Source: Burkholderiales bacterium
GTDB lineage: Bacteria; Pseudomonadota; Gammaproteobacteria; Burkholderiales; Burkholderiaceae
DNA length: 46,150 nt
Direction: 5' to 3'
Assembly (NCBI GenBank): GCA_026225235.1
Contig: JAMFSK010000145.1
Span: 1 to 46,150, forward strand
A program made the translations under genes and the position numbers. How positions within the stretch are numbered: the stretch's first letter is position 1; the number at the start of each line of letters is the position of its first letter. The notes under the pieces were generated by a model. The model did no database searches and was not told the DNA's origin. It was given only the letters and a program-made list of their open reading frames with translations. Shown here in pieces: positions 34,890 to 43,105 of the stretch.

Positions 34890-35909
34890 ATGTCCGACTC
34901 AGCTATTGTTCCGAATCTTACTACCGCCTTGACTGCCTTGCCTGCCCTGCAAGAGGGCGAGTCCAAGGGCCGCGCGCTGGACCTCGACGTGCCGGACCGT
35001 GCGCGCCGTTTCGGCGGCGTCGCGCGGCTCTACGGCCCCCAGGTGCTCGATCGCTTCGAGCGCGCGCATGTCGCGGTGATCGGCATCGGCGGTGTCGGCT
35101 CCTGGGTGGTCGAGGCGTTGGCGCGCAGTGCAATCGGGCGTCTGACGTTGATCGACCTCGACAATGTGGCGGAAAGCAACACGAACCGACAGATTCACGC
35201 GCTCGACGGCAACTACGGCAAGGCGAAAGTCACGGCCATGGCAGAGCGGGTTGCACAAATCGATCCCGCCTGCGAGGTGGTCGAGATCGAGGACTTTATC
35301 GAGCCGGACAATATGGACCGGCTGCTTGGCGGGGGCTTTGACTTTATCGTCGACGCGATCGATAGCGTGCGGACCAAAGTGGCACTCATCGCGTGGTGCG
35401 TGGCGCACCAGCAGGCGTTGATTACGGTGGGCGGCGCAGGGGGGCAGCTTGACCCTACGCGGCTGCGGATCGAAGACCTGGCGTTGACGATCCAAGATCC
35501 GCTGCTGTCCAAGGTGCGCGCGCAACTGCGTAAATTGCACGGCTTTCCGCGTGGGCCGAAGGCGCGCTTCAAGGTGCCGGCGGTGTATTCGGATGAGCCG
35601 CTGATCTACCCCGCTGCGGCGACTTCCGCGGGGAATGAGGAAAGCGAACAGGACGGCAGCGTGATGGCGCTGGCGGGTACCGATTCAGATGGAACGCCCA
35701 CAACAGGGGCGAGCGTAGAGAAGATCGGGCAGGGCGGTGAGCCGAACCCGGGCGCCTTCTCAGACGCTCTGCCGCCACCCTCGGAGGCGCCCGCGCGCGG
35801 CCCGGTTGGGCTCAACTGCGCGGGCTTCGGGTCGAGCGTTTGCGTGACGGCGCCGTTTGGCTTCGCCGCTGCCTCGCATGTCTTGCGCGCGCTGGCGAAA
35901 CAGGCCTAG
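34890..35909 (+). CDS. tcdA: tRNA threonylcarbamoyladenosine dehydratase (TcdA/CsdL-like)
   Basis: A 339-residue E1-like ATP-dependent enzyme that cyclises t6A37 in tRNAs. The adenylation site is HVAVIGIGGVGSWVVEALAR, with LIDLDNVAESNTNRQIHAL and IVDAIDSVRTKVALI. The C-terminal part GLNCAGFGSSVCVTAPFGFA matches the family. Between YSDEPLIYP and this block lies about 60 residues of acidic, Gly/Ser/Pro-rich low-complexity sequence (residues 241-304) that is absent or much shorter in E. coli TcdA. The ATG 34890 start was chosen; the upstream frame is non-homologous. Confidence 0.92.
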   Translation: MSDSAIVPNLTTALTALPALQEGESKGRALDLDVPDRARRFGGVARLYGPQVLDRFERAHVAVIGIGGVGSWVVEALARSAIGRLTLIDLDNVAESNTNRQIHALDGNYGKAKVTAMAERVAQIDPACEVVEIEDFIEPDNMDRLLGGGFDFIVDAIDSVRTKVALIAWCVAHQQALITVGGAGGQLDPTRLRIEDLALTIQDPLLSKVRAQLRKLHGFPRGPKARFKVPAVYSDEPLIYPAAATSAGNEESEQDGSVMALAGTDSDGTPTTGASVEKIGQGGEPNPGAFSDALPPPSEAPARGPVGLNCAGFGSSVCVTAPFGFAAASHVLRALAKQA

Positions 35910-35918
35910 CAGGCCCTC

Positions 35919-36770
35919 CTAGTTCAGCGCCGCACTCAGCTTGCGCCGCCATGCCGACACGATCTCTGGCCGTCCGGTCGCGAGATCGAACACCGACAGC
36001 ATCGTCTTGCGGCCCACATCCTCCTTAAAGGCGCGGTCGCGCAGCACAATCTCGAACAATTGCTCGAGCGCGGGTTCATAGCGCTTTTCGGCGATCAACC
36101 AGTTGGCGAGATCGAAGCGCGCTTCGAGGTCGGCCGGATCGCGCTCGATCTTGCTCGACAATTCTTCGGGCGGCGGCAACTCGGCAACGATTTCGACCGC
36201 GTCGAGCTGGGTCTTGATCGCGTTGTAGCGCGAATCGATGCCTTGCGCGACCTTCGGCGAGACGCGCGCGAGTTCCTCGCGGGCTTCATCGATGCGCTTG
36301 TCTTCGATGAGCCACTCGGTCCGGTCGAGCCGTACTTCGTCGTAGGCTGGGTCCAGGGTGAGCGCGGTCTGCAGATGGCGGTAAGCGTCGTCGCGGCGAC
36401 CTTCGTCGAGTGCCGTGTAAGCGGCGCGACGTTCAGTGTCGGCCGGGTTCGGCATCAGGTTGTCGATGAAGGCGCGCAATTGCGACTCGGGCAGCACGCC
36501 GACAAACTGGTCGACCGGCTGGCCATCGACGAAGGCGACCACAAAGGGGATGCTGCGGATATTGAAGTGCTGGGCCAGTTCGGGGTTCTCGTCCGAATTG
36601 ACTTTGACGAGGCGAAAGCCGCCCTGATATTCGGCTTCGAGTTTCTCGAGCATGGGCCCGAGCGTCTTGCACGGGCCGCACCACGGCGCCCAGAAGTCGA
36701 CGAGCACGGGCGCCTGCTGCGAGGCGACAACCACGTCGTTTTCGAAGGTGGCAAGGGTGGTATCCATCAT
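35919..36770 (-). CDS. Thioredoxin-TPR co-chaperone (CnoX/YbbN-like)
   Basis: A 283-residue protein with an N-terminal thioredoxin domain and C-terminal TPR-like helices. The active site DFWAPWCGPCKTLGP has Cys31 and Cys34, the full redox pair; E. coli CnoX lacks this CGPC. The C-terminal region (YTALDEGRRDDAYRHLQTAL; RFDLANWLIAEKRYEPALEQ) fits the YbbN family, which holds unfolded proteins and passes them to GroEL. Start at the ATG pair at 36770. A monocistronic gene convergent with tcdA. Confidence 0.93.
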   Translation of the reverse strand: MMDTTLATFENDVVVASQQAPVLVDFWAPWCGPCKTLGPMLEKLEAEYQGGFRLVKVNSDENPELAQHFNIRSIPFVVAFVDGQPVDQFVGVLPESQLRAFIDNLMPNPADTERRAAYTALDEGRRDDAYRHLQTALTLDPAYDEVRLDRTEWLIEDKRIDEAREELARVSPKVAQGIDSRYNAIKTQLDAVEIVAELPPPEELSSKIERDPADLEARFDLANWLIAEKRYEPALEQLFEIVLRDRAFKEDVGRKTMLSVFDLATGRPEIVSAWRRKLSAALN

Positions 36771-36926
36771 GGGTTCTCTCGATTCAGGCAATGACATCAG
36801 GTGTAAATGAGGGCTTGGCGGCGCCATTCAAGGCCGCCGCCCGGGCCGTGCGGATCGGTTGCGCGCAAAGCGCCATGCCTTGGCGACACGCGGGCGACGG
36901 CGGCTGAACGCAGCCACTCGCTGGCG

Positions 36927-37799
36927 TCAGACAGGCAACGGAATCCATTCCGTTTCGCCCGGGACTTTATCGAATTGCTGCGCGCGCCATGCTTCTTTGG
37001 CCGCGTCGATCAATTCGCGCCGGGTCGCGACAAAATTCCAGTCGATCAGGCGCGGCCCGTCGAGCGGATCGCCGCCGAACAACATCAGACGCGCTCCATT
37101 CGCGCCGGCCTTGAGTTCGACCGTGGTGCCGCGCGTGAGCAGAGCCACATGGAAGGGCTCGAGCGCGCTGCCATCGATCGTGAGGTCGCCGTCAACCAGA
37201 TAGACCCCGCGTTCGATATGTTCCGGTGGTACGGCAAGCGACGCATCGGCCTCGAGGTAAGCCGCGACGTAGAGCGTGCGCGCGCTCGTTTCGACCGGTG
37301 AGCGAGTTCCAAAAGCGTCGCCCGCGATCACATGGAGGACGGCGCCTTCACGATGCAGTACCGGAATATCGGCCGCCGGATAGTGGCGGAACCAGGGTTC
37401 GGTCTGTTCGTCCTTGACGGGCAGGGCGACCCAGGTCTGGATCCCGTGTACGCGGCCGCCCGAGTGCCGCAGGTCGTCGGGGGAGCGTTCGGAATGGGTG
37501 ATGCCGCGGCCCGCGCTCATCCAGTTCACGTCACCGGGTTCGATCCTCTGGACGGTGCCGAGACTGTCGCGATGCATGAACGCGCCCTCGAACAGATAGG
37601 TCACGGTCGCCAAGCCGATGTGCGGGTGCGGCCGGACATCGAGGCCCTGGCCGGGCGCCATCTCGACCGGCCCCATATGATCGAAAAACACGAACGGGCC
37701 GCAGGCGCGATGCCCGCGTTGCGGAATCAGGCGGCGTACCGGCACCCCGATATCCTGGGTCCGGGGCTCGAGTACGGCATCGATCGAAGCGGCCATCAT
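36927..37799 (-). CDS. Pirin family protein
   Basis: A 290-residue bicupin. The pirin metal-site motifs are RPHPHIGLATVTYLFEG (two His) and SAGRGITHSERSP (His and Glu). CGPFVFFDHMGPVEMAPG and VHGIQTWVALP are also typical. Bacterial pirins are associated with quercetin dioxygenase activity or redox-linked regulation; which applies here is unknown. Two ATG codons open the frame. It stands between the thioredoxin-TPR gene and glnS on the same strand, with gaps of about 70-150 bases. Confidence 0.94.
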   Translation of the reverse strand: MMAASIDAVLEPRTQDIGVPVRRLIPQRGHRACGPFVFFDHMGPVEMAPGQGLDVRPHPHIGLATVTYLFEGAFMHRDSLGTVQRIEPGDVNWMSAGRGITHSERSPDDLRHSGGRVHGIQTWVALPVKDEQTEPWFRHYPAADIPVLHREGAVLHVIAGDAFGTRSPVETSARTLYVAAYLEADASLAVPPEHIERGVYLVDGDLTIDGSALEPFHVALLTRGTTVELKAGANGARLMLFGGDPLDGPRLIDWNFVATRRELIDAAKEAWRAQQFDKVPGETEWIPLPV

Positions 37800-37869
37800 C
37801 TCTCTCCGGTATGGGGAAAGCCTTATTCTAGCTTGCGGCGCGAGTGATGGCCCCCGCGCCGCAACGGTC

Positions 37870-39582
37870 TTACCGCCCCCAGCTGTCCTTCAGGCTCACG
37901 ATCCGGTTGAACACCGGCTTGCCCGGCTGAGAATCGACCTTGTCGGCCACAAAGTAGCCGTGGCGTTCGAACTGCAGGCGATCTTCAGCGTTCATCGTGG
38001 CAGCGCCCGGTTCGAGATAGGCATGCACGATTCGCTTAGAAGTCGGGTTCAACACCGTCAGGAAGTCGCGGCCGCTTGCATCAGGTTGCGGTTCGCTGAA
38101 CAGGCGGTCGTAGAGCCGTACTTCGGCTGCGTAGGCATGGGCCGCGCTGACCCAGTGAATATTGCCCTTGACCTTGTAGTTGTTCGACCCTTCGGTGCCC
38201 GACTTGCTGTCTGGGAAGTAGTTGCAATGCACGGCGATCACGTTGCCGTTCTCGTCCTTGTCGCAACCCGTGCACTCGACGACGAAGCCGTAACGCAGCC
38301 GCACCTTGTTTCCCGGGAACAGTCGGAAATAGCCCTTCGGCGGATGCTCGTTGAAGTCTTCGCGTTCGATCCAGAGTTCTTGCGAGAACGGGAAGGCACG
38401 CGTGCCGCGTTCCGGATGATGCGGGTGCACCGGCGCCGAGCACGCTTCTTCGCTACCCGCAGGGTAGTTGTCGACGATCAGCTTGAGCGGGTCGAGCACG
38501 GCAATCGCACGTGGCGCGATGCTGTCGAGATCGTCGCGCAGCGATTGCTCGAGCACGCCCATGTCGATCCACGAGTCGGCTTTCGACACGCCGATCCGGT
38601 CGCAGAACAGCTGGATGCTGGCCGGCGTGAAGCCGCGGCGGCGCAGTCCGACGAGGGTCGGCATGCGTGGGTCGTCCCAGCCCTCGACGTGATTTTCGGT
38701 CACGAGTTGCAGCAGCTTGCGTTTGCTCGTGATCGCATACGTCACGTTAAGCCGGGCGAATTCGATTTGTTGCGGCAACGGACGCTTGAATTCGCCGGCT
38801 TGAGCGAGTTCGTCAAGCACCCAGTCATACAAGGGGCGATGATCTTCGAATTCGAGGGTGCACAGCGAGTGCGTGATGCCTTCCATCGCATCCGAGATGC
38901 AATGCGTGTAGTCGTACATCGGATAGACGCACCACGTGTCGCCGGTCCGATAGTGATGCGCAAAGCGGATCCGGTAAATCACCGGATCGCGCATATTGAT
39001 GTTCGGCGACGACATGTCGATCTTGGCGCGCAGCACATGCTCGCCTTCGGCGAATTCGCCTGCCCGCATCCGGTGGAACAGGTCGAGATTCTCGGCCGGC
39101 GTGCGGCTGCGGTACGGCGAGGCGCGGCCCGATTCGGTCAGCGAACCGCGGTTGACGCGCATTTCCTCGGCGCTTTGGCTGTCGACATAGGCCTTGCCGC
39201 GCTCGATCAGGATCTCAGCAAAACGGTACAGGGCCTCGTAGTAGTCGCTCGCGAAGTAGAGATGGCTCGACTCGCCCTGTTGCCAGGTATAGCCGAGCCA
39301 GCGGACCGCTTCGACGATCGAATCGACGTACTCCATGCTCTCCTTCTCGGGATTCGTATCGTCGAGACGGAGATGGCAAACGCCGCCGTAGTCGCGGGCG
39401 ACGCCGAAGTTCAGGCAGATGGATTTCGCATGGCCGATGTGCAGATAGCCGTTCGGCTCGGGCGGAAAGCGCGTTTCGACGCGGCCGGCCCATTTGCGGT
39501 TGCGGTTATCTTCGTCAATGACGTTGCGGATGAAGTTCGATGCCGTCGGGGCATCAGTGCGTTCGGTACGTTCGTTGCTCAT
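37870..39582 (-). CDS. glnS: Glutaminyl-tRNA synthetase
   Basis: A 570-residue class I aminoacyl-tRNA synthetase charging tRNA-Gln. The HIGH motif is in FPPEPNGYLHIGHAKSICLN and the KMSKS-equivalent is AITSKRKLLQL. NFIRNVIDEDNRNRKW at the N-terminus and VEGWDDPRMPTLVGLRRRG are also family-specific. The C-terminal anticodon-binding beta-barrel is present (PGNKVRLRYGFVVECTGCDK). Start ATG 39582 (MSNERTERTDAPTASN); length is slightly above E. coli's 554. Divergent from ggt across 216 bases. Confidence 0.97.
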   Translation of the reverse strand: MSNERTERTDAPTASNFIRNVIDEDNRNRKWAGRVETRFPPEPNGYLHIGHAKSICLNFGVARDYGGVCHLRLDDTNPEKESMEYVDSIVEAVRWLGYTWQQGESSHLYFASDYYEALYRFAEILIERGKAYVDSQSAEEMRVNRGSLTESGRASPYRSRTPAENLDLFHRMRAGEFAEGEHVLRAKIDMSSPNINMRDPVIYRIRFAHHYRTGDTWCVYPMYDYTHCISDAMEGITHSLCTLEFEDHRPLYDWVLDELAQAGEFKRPLPQQIEFARLNVTYAITSKRKLLQLVTENHVEGWDDPRMPTLVGLRRRGFTPASIQLFCDRIGVSKADSWIDMGVLEQSLRDDLDSIAPRAIAVLDPLKLIVDNYPAGSEEACSAPVHPHHPERGTRAFPFSQELWIEREDFNEHPPKGYFRLFPGNKVRLRYGFVVECTGCDKDENGNVIAVHCNYFPDSKSGTEGSNNYKVKGNIHWVSAAHAYAAEVRLYDRLFSEPQPDASGRDFLTVLNPTSKRIVHAYLEPGAATMNAEDRLQFERHGYFVADKVDSQPGKPVFNRIVSLKDSWGR

Positions 39583-39798
39583 GCGCGAAGGGCGGTTCGG
39601 CGGATCGGACGGCGAAAAATCTCGTCGCAATGAAATATCTGGGCGGCCTGGCGCTGTGCGCTGCCGCAAGAATAGGGCATTTTACCGCACGCACTCCCGG
39701 AACCGTGGCGACATAATGGGCCTCGCGAGTGGCGGACATCAATCGGATGGTCTGTTGACAGGTTGGGCCATCGAAGCAGAGTTCAATGGAGATTGACG

Positions 39799-41727
39799 AT
39801 GAAGGGATGGAATCACGGGTTCGCCACGCACCGGCGTGCGTACATGATGCGTGCGCTTTGGCTAGGTGCGGCCTCCCTCGCGGGCTTTGCGGCCGCGCCG
39901 CAGGTGGCGCTCGCGAAGACGCCGCAAGCGGTGCTGAGCGCCAATGCGGTGGCGGTGCCCGACCCTTATGCGGCCGACACCGCCCAGCAGATTTTTGCGG
40001 CTGGCGGCAATGCGATCGATGCCGGTGTGGCCATCGCGTTCTCGCTCGCAGTCACGTATCCCGATGCGGGCAATCTTGGTGGCGGCGGCTTCATGACGCT
40101 CGTGGTCGATGGCAAACCGTACTTTCTCGATTATCGGGAAACCGCGCCGGCGGCCGCCACGCGAGACATGTATCTCGATGCGAGCGGCAATGTGGTCGAC
40201 AAGCTGAGCCTGATTGGCGCGCGCTCGGTCGGCGTGCCCGGCACGGTCGCGGGCATGTGGGAGGCCCAGCGGCGGTTTGGCAAGCTTAAGTGGAAGCAGG
40301 TGTTGGCCCCCGCGATTGCCTACGCGGAAAAGGGCTTCACGGTGGATCAGCGCCTCGAAAAGGCGCGCAACTATTCGGCGGGCGAGTTCAAGGACCGGAC
40401 CAACTTCGACGCCTATTTCGGCAATATGAAGGCGGGCGCCGTCTTCAAGCAGCCAGAACTCGGCGAGACGCTTGAACGGATTGCCGACAAGGGCGGGAGC
40501 GAATTCTATACAGGCGAGACGGCCGACCTGATCGCCGCGAGCATGCGGGGTCACGGTCTGATCACCAAGGACGATCTGGCAGGCTACAAGGCGGTGTGGC
40601 GTGAACCGTTGATCGGCAACTGGCGCGGCTACCAGGTCGTGACCACGCCGCCGCCAAGTTCGGGCGGCGTGATCCTGCTGCAGATGCTGAAGATGCGCGA
40701 GGATCTGGAGTCCAAGTTTGCGAATGCCGAGCCTAACTCCGCGCAATATATTCACCTTGTTGCCGAGATGGAGAAACGGGTCTTTGCCGACCGGGCGAGC
40801 TATCTGGGGGATCCTGACTTTGTGAAGAATCCGACCGCGCAGCTCGTTGACGACACTTACCTTGCGCGACGCGCAATGGAGATCAAGCCCGATGCGATCT
40901 CCGACATGCAGTCGGTCAAACCGGGTCTGGCGCTTGACTCGGGAGAAAGCGCATCGAGTGCGGCTGGCGCCTCAGATGCGGCAAAGGGATCGAAGGCGGC
41001 AAGCACGTCAAGCCCGTCAAGCGCGGCCAACGCATCAGAGGGATCAAACGCGGCGAGCACACCCGCTGCGTCAGGCGCATCAAGCGCATCAAGCGCCGCA
41101 AGTACGGCAAGCGCAACGAGTACGGAAAGCGGCGAAAAGCCCCAGACCACGCAGTTCTCGGTGGTCGACAAATGGGGCAACGCGGTCTCGAACACCTACA
41201 CGCTCAATGGCCCATTCGGCTCGGGTGTGATCGTCGACAAGACAGGCATTGTGCTGAACGACGAGATGGACGATTTCGCCTCCAAGCCCAACGCTCCCAA
41301 CCAGTTCGGCGTGGTGGGCTCGGATGCGAACGCAATCGCTCCGCACAAGCGGCCGTTGTCTTCGATGTCGCCGACGATCCTGCTCGATGCGCACAACAAG
41401 GTCGCGATGGTGATCGGCACGCCGGGTGGCTCGCGGATCCCGACGACGGTCTATCAGGTGCTGAGCAATGTCTACGACTACAAGCTTGGGTTGCCCGCTG
41501 CCGTCGCCGCTTTCCGCTTTCACCACCAGTTGTTGCCCGTCAACACGATCTTCGACGAGAACTACAAGCCGATCCCGGACGACGTGAAGAAGACGCTGAC
41601 TGATCGCGGCTATGCGATCAAGACGCAGGGCTTCAACGGTGACGTGCAGGCGATTCGCGTGGTCGACGGGAAGCCTGAGCCCGTGGCTGACCCGCGCGGC
41701 TCAGGGGTGGGACGGCTGATTCCCTAA
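39799..41727 (+). CDS. ggt: Gamma-glutamyltranspeptidase (with low-complexity insert)
   Basis: A 642-residue periplasmic Ntn-hydrolase that cleaves or transfers the gamma-glutamyl group of glutathione. A signal peptide (ALWLGAASLAGFAAAPQVALA) is followed by the large subunit with GNAIDAGVAIAFSLAVTYP and LDYRETAPAAATRDMYLDA, then the self-cleavage site PQTTQFSVVDKWGNAV, where the first Thr (residue 450) should be the nucleophile. The small subunit contains TYTLNGPFGSG and MSPTILLD. About 61 residues of Ser/Ala-rich sequence (384-444) separate the large-subunit body from the cleavage site, making the protein longer than the usual 560-590. Likely monocistronic. Confidence 0.95.
   Translation: MKGWNHGFATHRRAYMMRALWLGAASLAGFAAAPQVALAKTPQAVLSANAVAVPDPYAADTAQQIFAAGGNAIDAGVAIAFSLAVTYPDAGNLGGGGFMTLVVDGKPYFLDYRETAPAAATRDMYLDASGNVVDKLSLIGARSVGVPGTVAGMWEAQRRFGKLKWKQVLAPAIAYAEKGFTVDQRLEKARNYSAGEFKDRTNFDAYFGNMKAGAVFKQPELGETLERIADKGGSEFYTGETADLIAASMRGHGLITKDDLAGYKAVWREPLIGNWRGYQVVTTPPPSSGGVILLQMLKMREDLESKFANAEPNSAQYIHLVAEMEKRVFADRASYLGDPDFVKNPTAQLVDDTYLARRAMEIKPDAISDMQSVKPGLALDSGESASSAAGASDAAKGSKAASTSSPSSAANASEGSNAASTPAASGASSASSAASTASATSTESGEKPQTTQFSVVDKWGNAVSNTYTLNGPFGSGVIVDKTGIVLNDEMDDFASKPNAPNQFGVVGSDANAIAPHKRPLSSMSPTILLDAHNKVAMVIGTPGGSRIPTTVYQVLSNVYDYKLGLPAAVAAFRFHHQLLPVNTIFDENYKPIPDDVKKTLTDRGYAIKTQGFNGDVQAIRVVDGKPEPVADPRGSGVGRLIP
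40948..41130 (+). repeat. Ser/Ala-coding degenerate repeat within ggt
   Basis: In-frame tract of about 61 codons, mostly AGC, GCA, GCG, TCA and ACG in degenerate short repeats (AGCGCATCAAGCGCC-like units). It encodes a flexible Ser/Ala/Gly/Thr linker with scattered charges ending six residues before the catalytic Thr. Confidence 0.85.
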
Positions 41728-41768
41728 TCGCCGCCTGAATGGCATCGGCGTGCATTGTCTGTGGCCGA

Positions 41769-41824
41769 TTGCCTGAGGTGCGTTGCCTGAGGCACGTCGC
41801 CAGGGGCGCATCGCTAGATGCTCC
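41769..41824. repeat. Degenerate 14-base tandem repeat after ggt
   Basis: TTGCCTGAGGTGCG (41769-41782) is followed head to tail by TTGCCTGAGGCACG (41783-41796), sharing ten identical leading bases, then by TCGCCAGGGGCGCA and TCGCTAGATGCTCC, which look like more diverged copies. It lies in the 203-base ggt to ldhA-like spacer; no gene seen there. Confidence 0.6.
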
Positions 41825-41930
41825 TCCCTCTAGCGCATTGATCAAGACGCATCGTCAGAAATGCCTCGTCCGATGCCAGTGTCCCGGTGCGCGCTAGAAT
41901 CGCAGCACCGGGACGAGGGGAGACGCGGCC

Positions 41931-42944
41931 ATGCGCATGATGTTGTTCAGCAGTCGACCGTACGACATCGAGTCATTTCGTGTCGCCCAGACCAGCGCGA
42001 CGTTGCGGGGATTCGAGGCGGTAGACCTGCATTTTCGCGAAGCCCGCCTTGACGAGAGCACGGCCGTGCTCGCGGAGGGCTGCGAGGTTGTCTGTCCGTT
42101 CGTCAACGACCAGGTCGGCGCCGATGTCCTGCAGCAGCTTGCGGCCGGCGGCACCCGTCTGCTGGCCTTGCGTTCGGCCGGTTTCAACCATGTCGACATT
42201 CAGGCCGCCACGCAGATGGGTATCGACGTCGTTCGCGTGCCAGCCTATTCGCCCTATGCGGTCGCGGAGCATGCCATCGGCATGATCCTGACGCTGAACC
42301 GCAAGCTCCATCGCGCCAACAATCGCACCCGCGAAGGTGACTTTTCACTGACCGGCCTGCTTGGCTTCGATCTGCACGGCAAGACGGTCGGCGTGGTCGG
42401 CACCGGCAGCATCGGGCGCGTGTTCGCGCGGATCATCGCGGCGTTCGGCGTCGAGGTGCTGGCGTTCGATCCCGTGCGCCATCCCGATGTCCTCGCACTC
42501 GGCGCTCACTATGTCGAACTCGACGAACTGCTCGCGCGCTCCGACATCGTCAGTCTGCATTGCCCTCTGATGCCGCCCACCCGGCACATGATCAATGCCG
42601 AGTCGCTGCTATCGATGAAGCCCGGTGCGATGCTCATCAACACAAGCCGCGGGGGTCTGGTCGATAGCGTCGCCGTCGTCGAAGCGTTGAAATCCGGTCG
42701 TCTCGGTCATCTCGGCCTCGACGTCTATGAGGAAGAAGGTTCGTTGTTCTTCGAGGACCATTCGGACGAATTGCTGCTCGACGATGTGCTTGCCCGGCTT
42801 CTGAGCTTTCCGAATGTCCTGATCACGGCCCATCAGGCGTTTTTCACGCGTGAAGCGCTCGAACAGATCGCCGTGACCACCTTGTCGAACGTGCTGGCCT
42901 GGGGCGGGGGCGCGCCTGTCAACGTCGTGTTGCCCGACGACTAA
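41931..42944 (+). CDS. D-2-hydroxyacid dehydrogenase (LdhA type)
   Basis: A 337-residue NAD-dependent enzyme, closest in pattern to fermentative D-lactate dehydrogenase. N-terminal SSRPYDIESF, the substrate loop RSAGFNHVDIQAA with the conserved Arg just before it, the NAD site TVGVVGTGSIGRVFARI, MLINTSRGGLVDS and the catalytic His in LITAHQAFFTREAL are all present, as is DVYEEEGSLFFEDHS, typical of LdhA. It converts pyruvate to D-lactate or acts on related acids. Start ATG 41931; a second Met follows two codons later. Monocistronic. Confidence 0.9.
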   Translation: MRMMLFSSRPYDIESFRVAQTSATLRGFEAVDLHFREARLDESTAVLAEGCEVVCPFVNDQVGADVLQQLAAGGTRLLALRSAGFNHVDIQAATQMGIDVVRVPAYSPYAVAEHAIGMILTLNRKLHRANNRTREGDFSLTGLLGFDLHGKTVGVVGTGSIGRVFARIIAAFGVEVLAFDPVRHPDVLALGAHYVELDELLARSDIVSLHCPLMPPTRHMINAESLLSMKPGAMLINTSRGGLVDSVAVVEALKSGRLGHLGLDVYEEEGSLFFEDHSDELLLDDVLARLLSFPNVLITAHQAFFTREALEQIAVTTLSNVLAWGGGAPVNVVLPDD

Positions 42945-42988
42945 GGCCGCGACACACCGCAGCCCCCCGTCGCACAAGGCATTTCCCG

Positions 42989-42994
42989 TATAAT
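42989..42994 (+). promoter_or_regulatory. Likely -10 element of alaS promoter
   Basis: A perfect TATAAT at 42989-42994 in the ldhA-like/alaS spacer, 112 bases before the alaS start. No good -35 sits 16-18 bases upstream, so an activator or weak -35 would be needed. Confidence 0.5.
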
Positions 42995-43105
42995 CAAGCG
43001 ATTGCGAAAAGCCGCGTGCGGTTTCGCCGCGGCGCATTGGCCGTGGCCGCCGAGACGCCCTACACACAACGTCAATAAAGCTCCACAGGTCCGCATCAGC
43101 AAGCC

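Noticed and set aside
37960..39633. 557-codon plus-strand open frame over glnS
   Set aside because: Antisense shadow of glnS; no recognisable motif and an Arg/Ala/Val-biased composition typical of reverse-frame reading.
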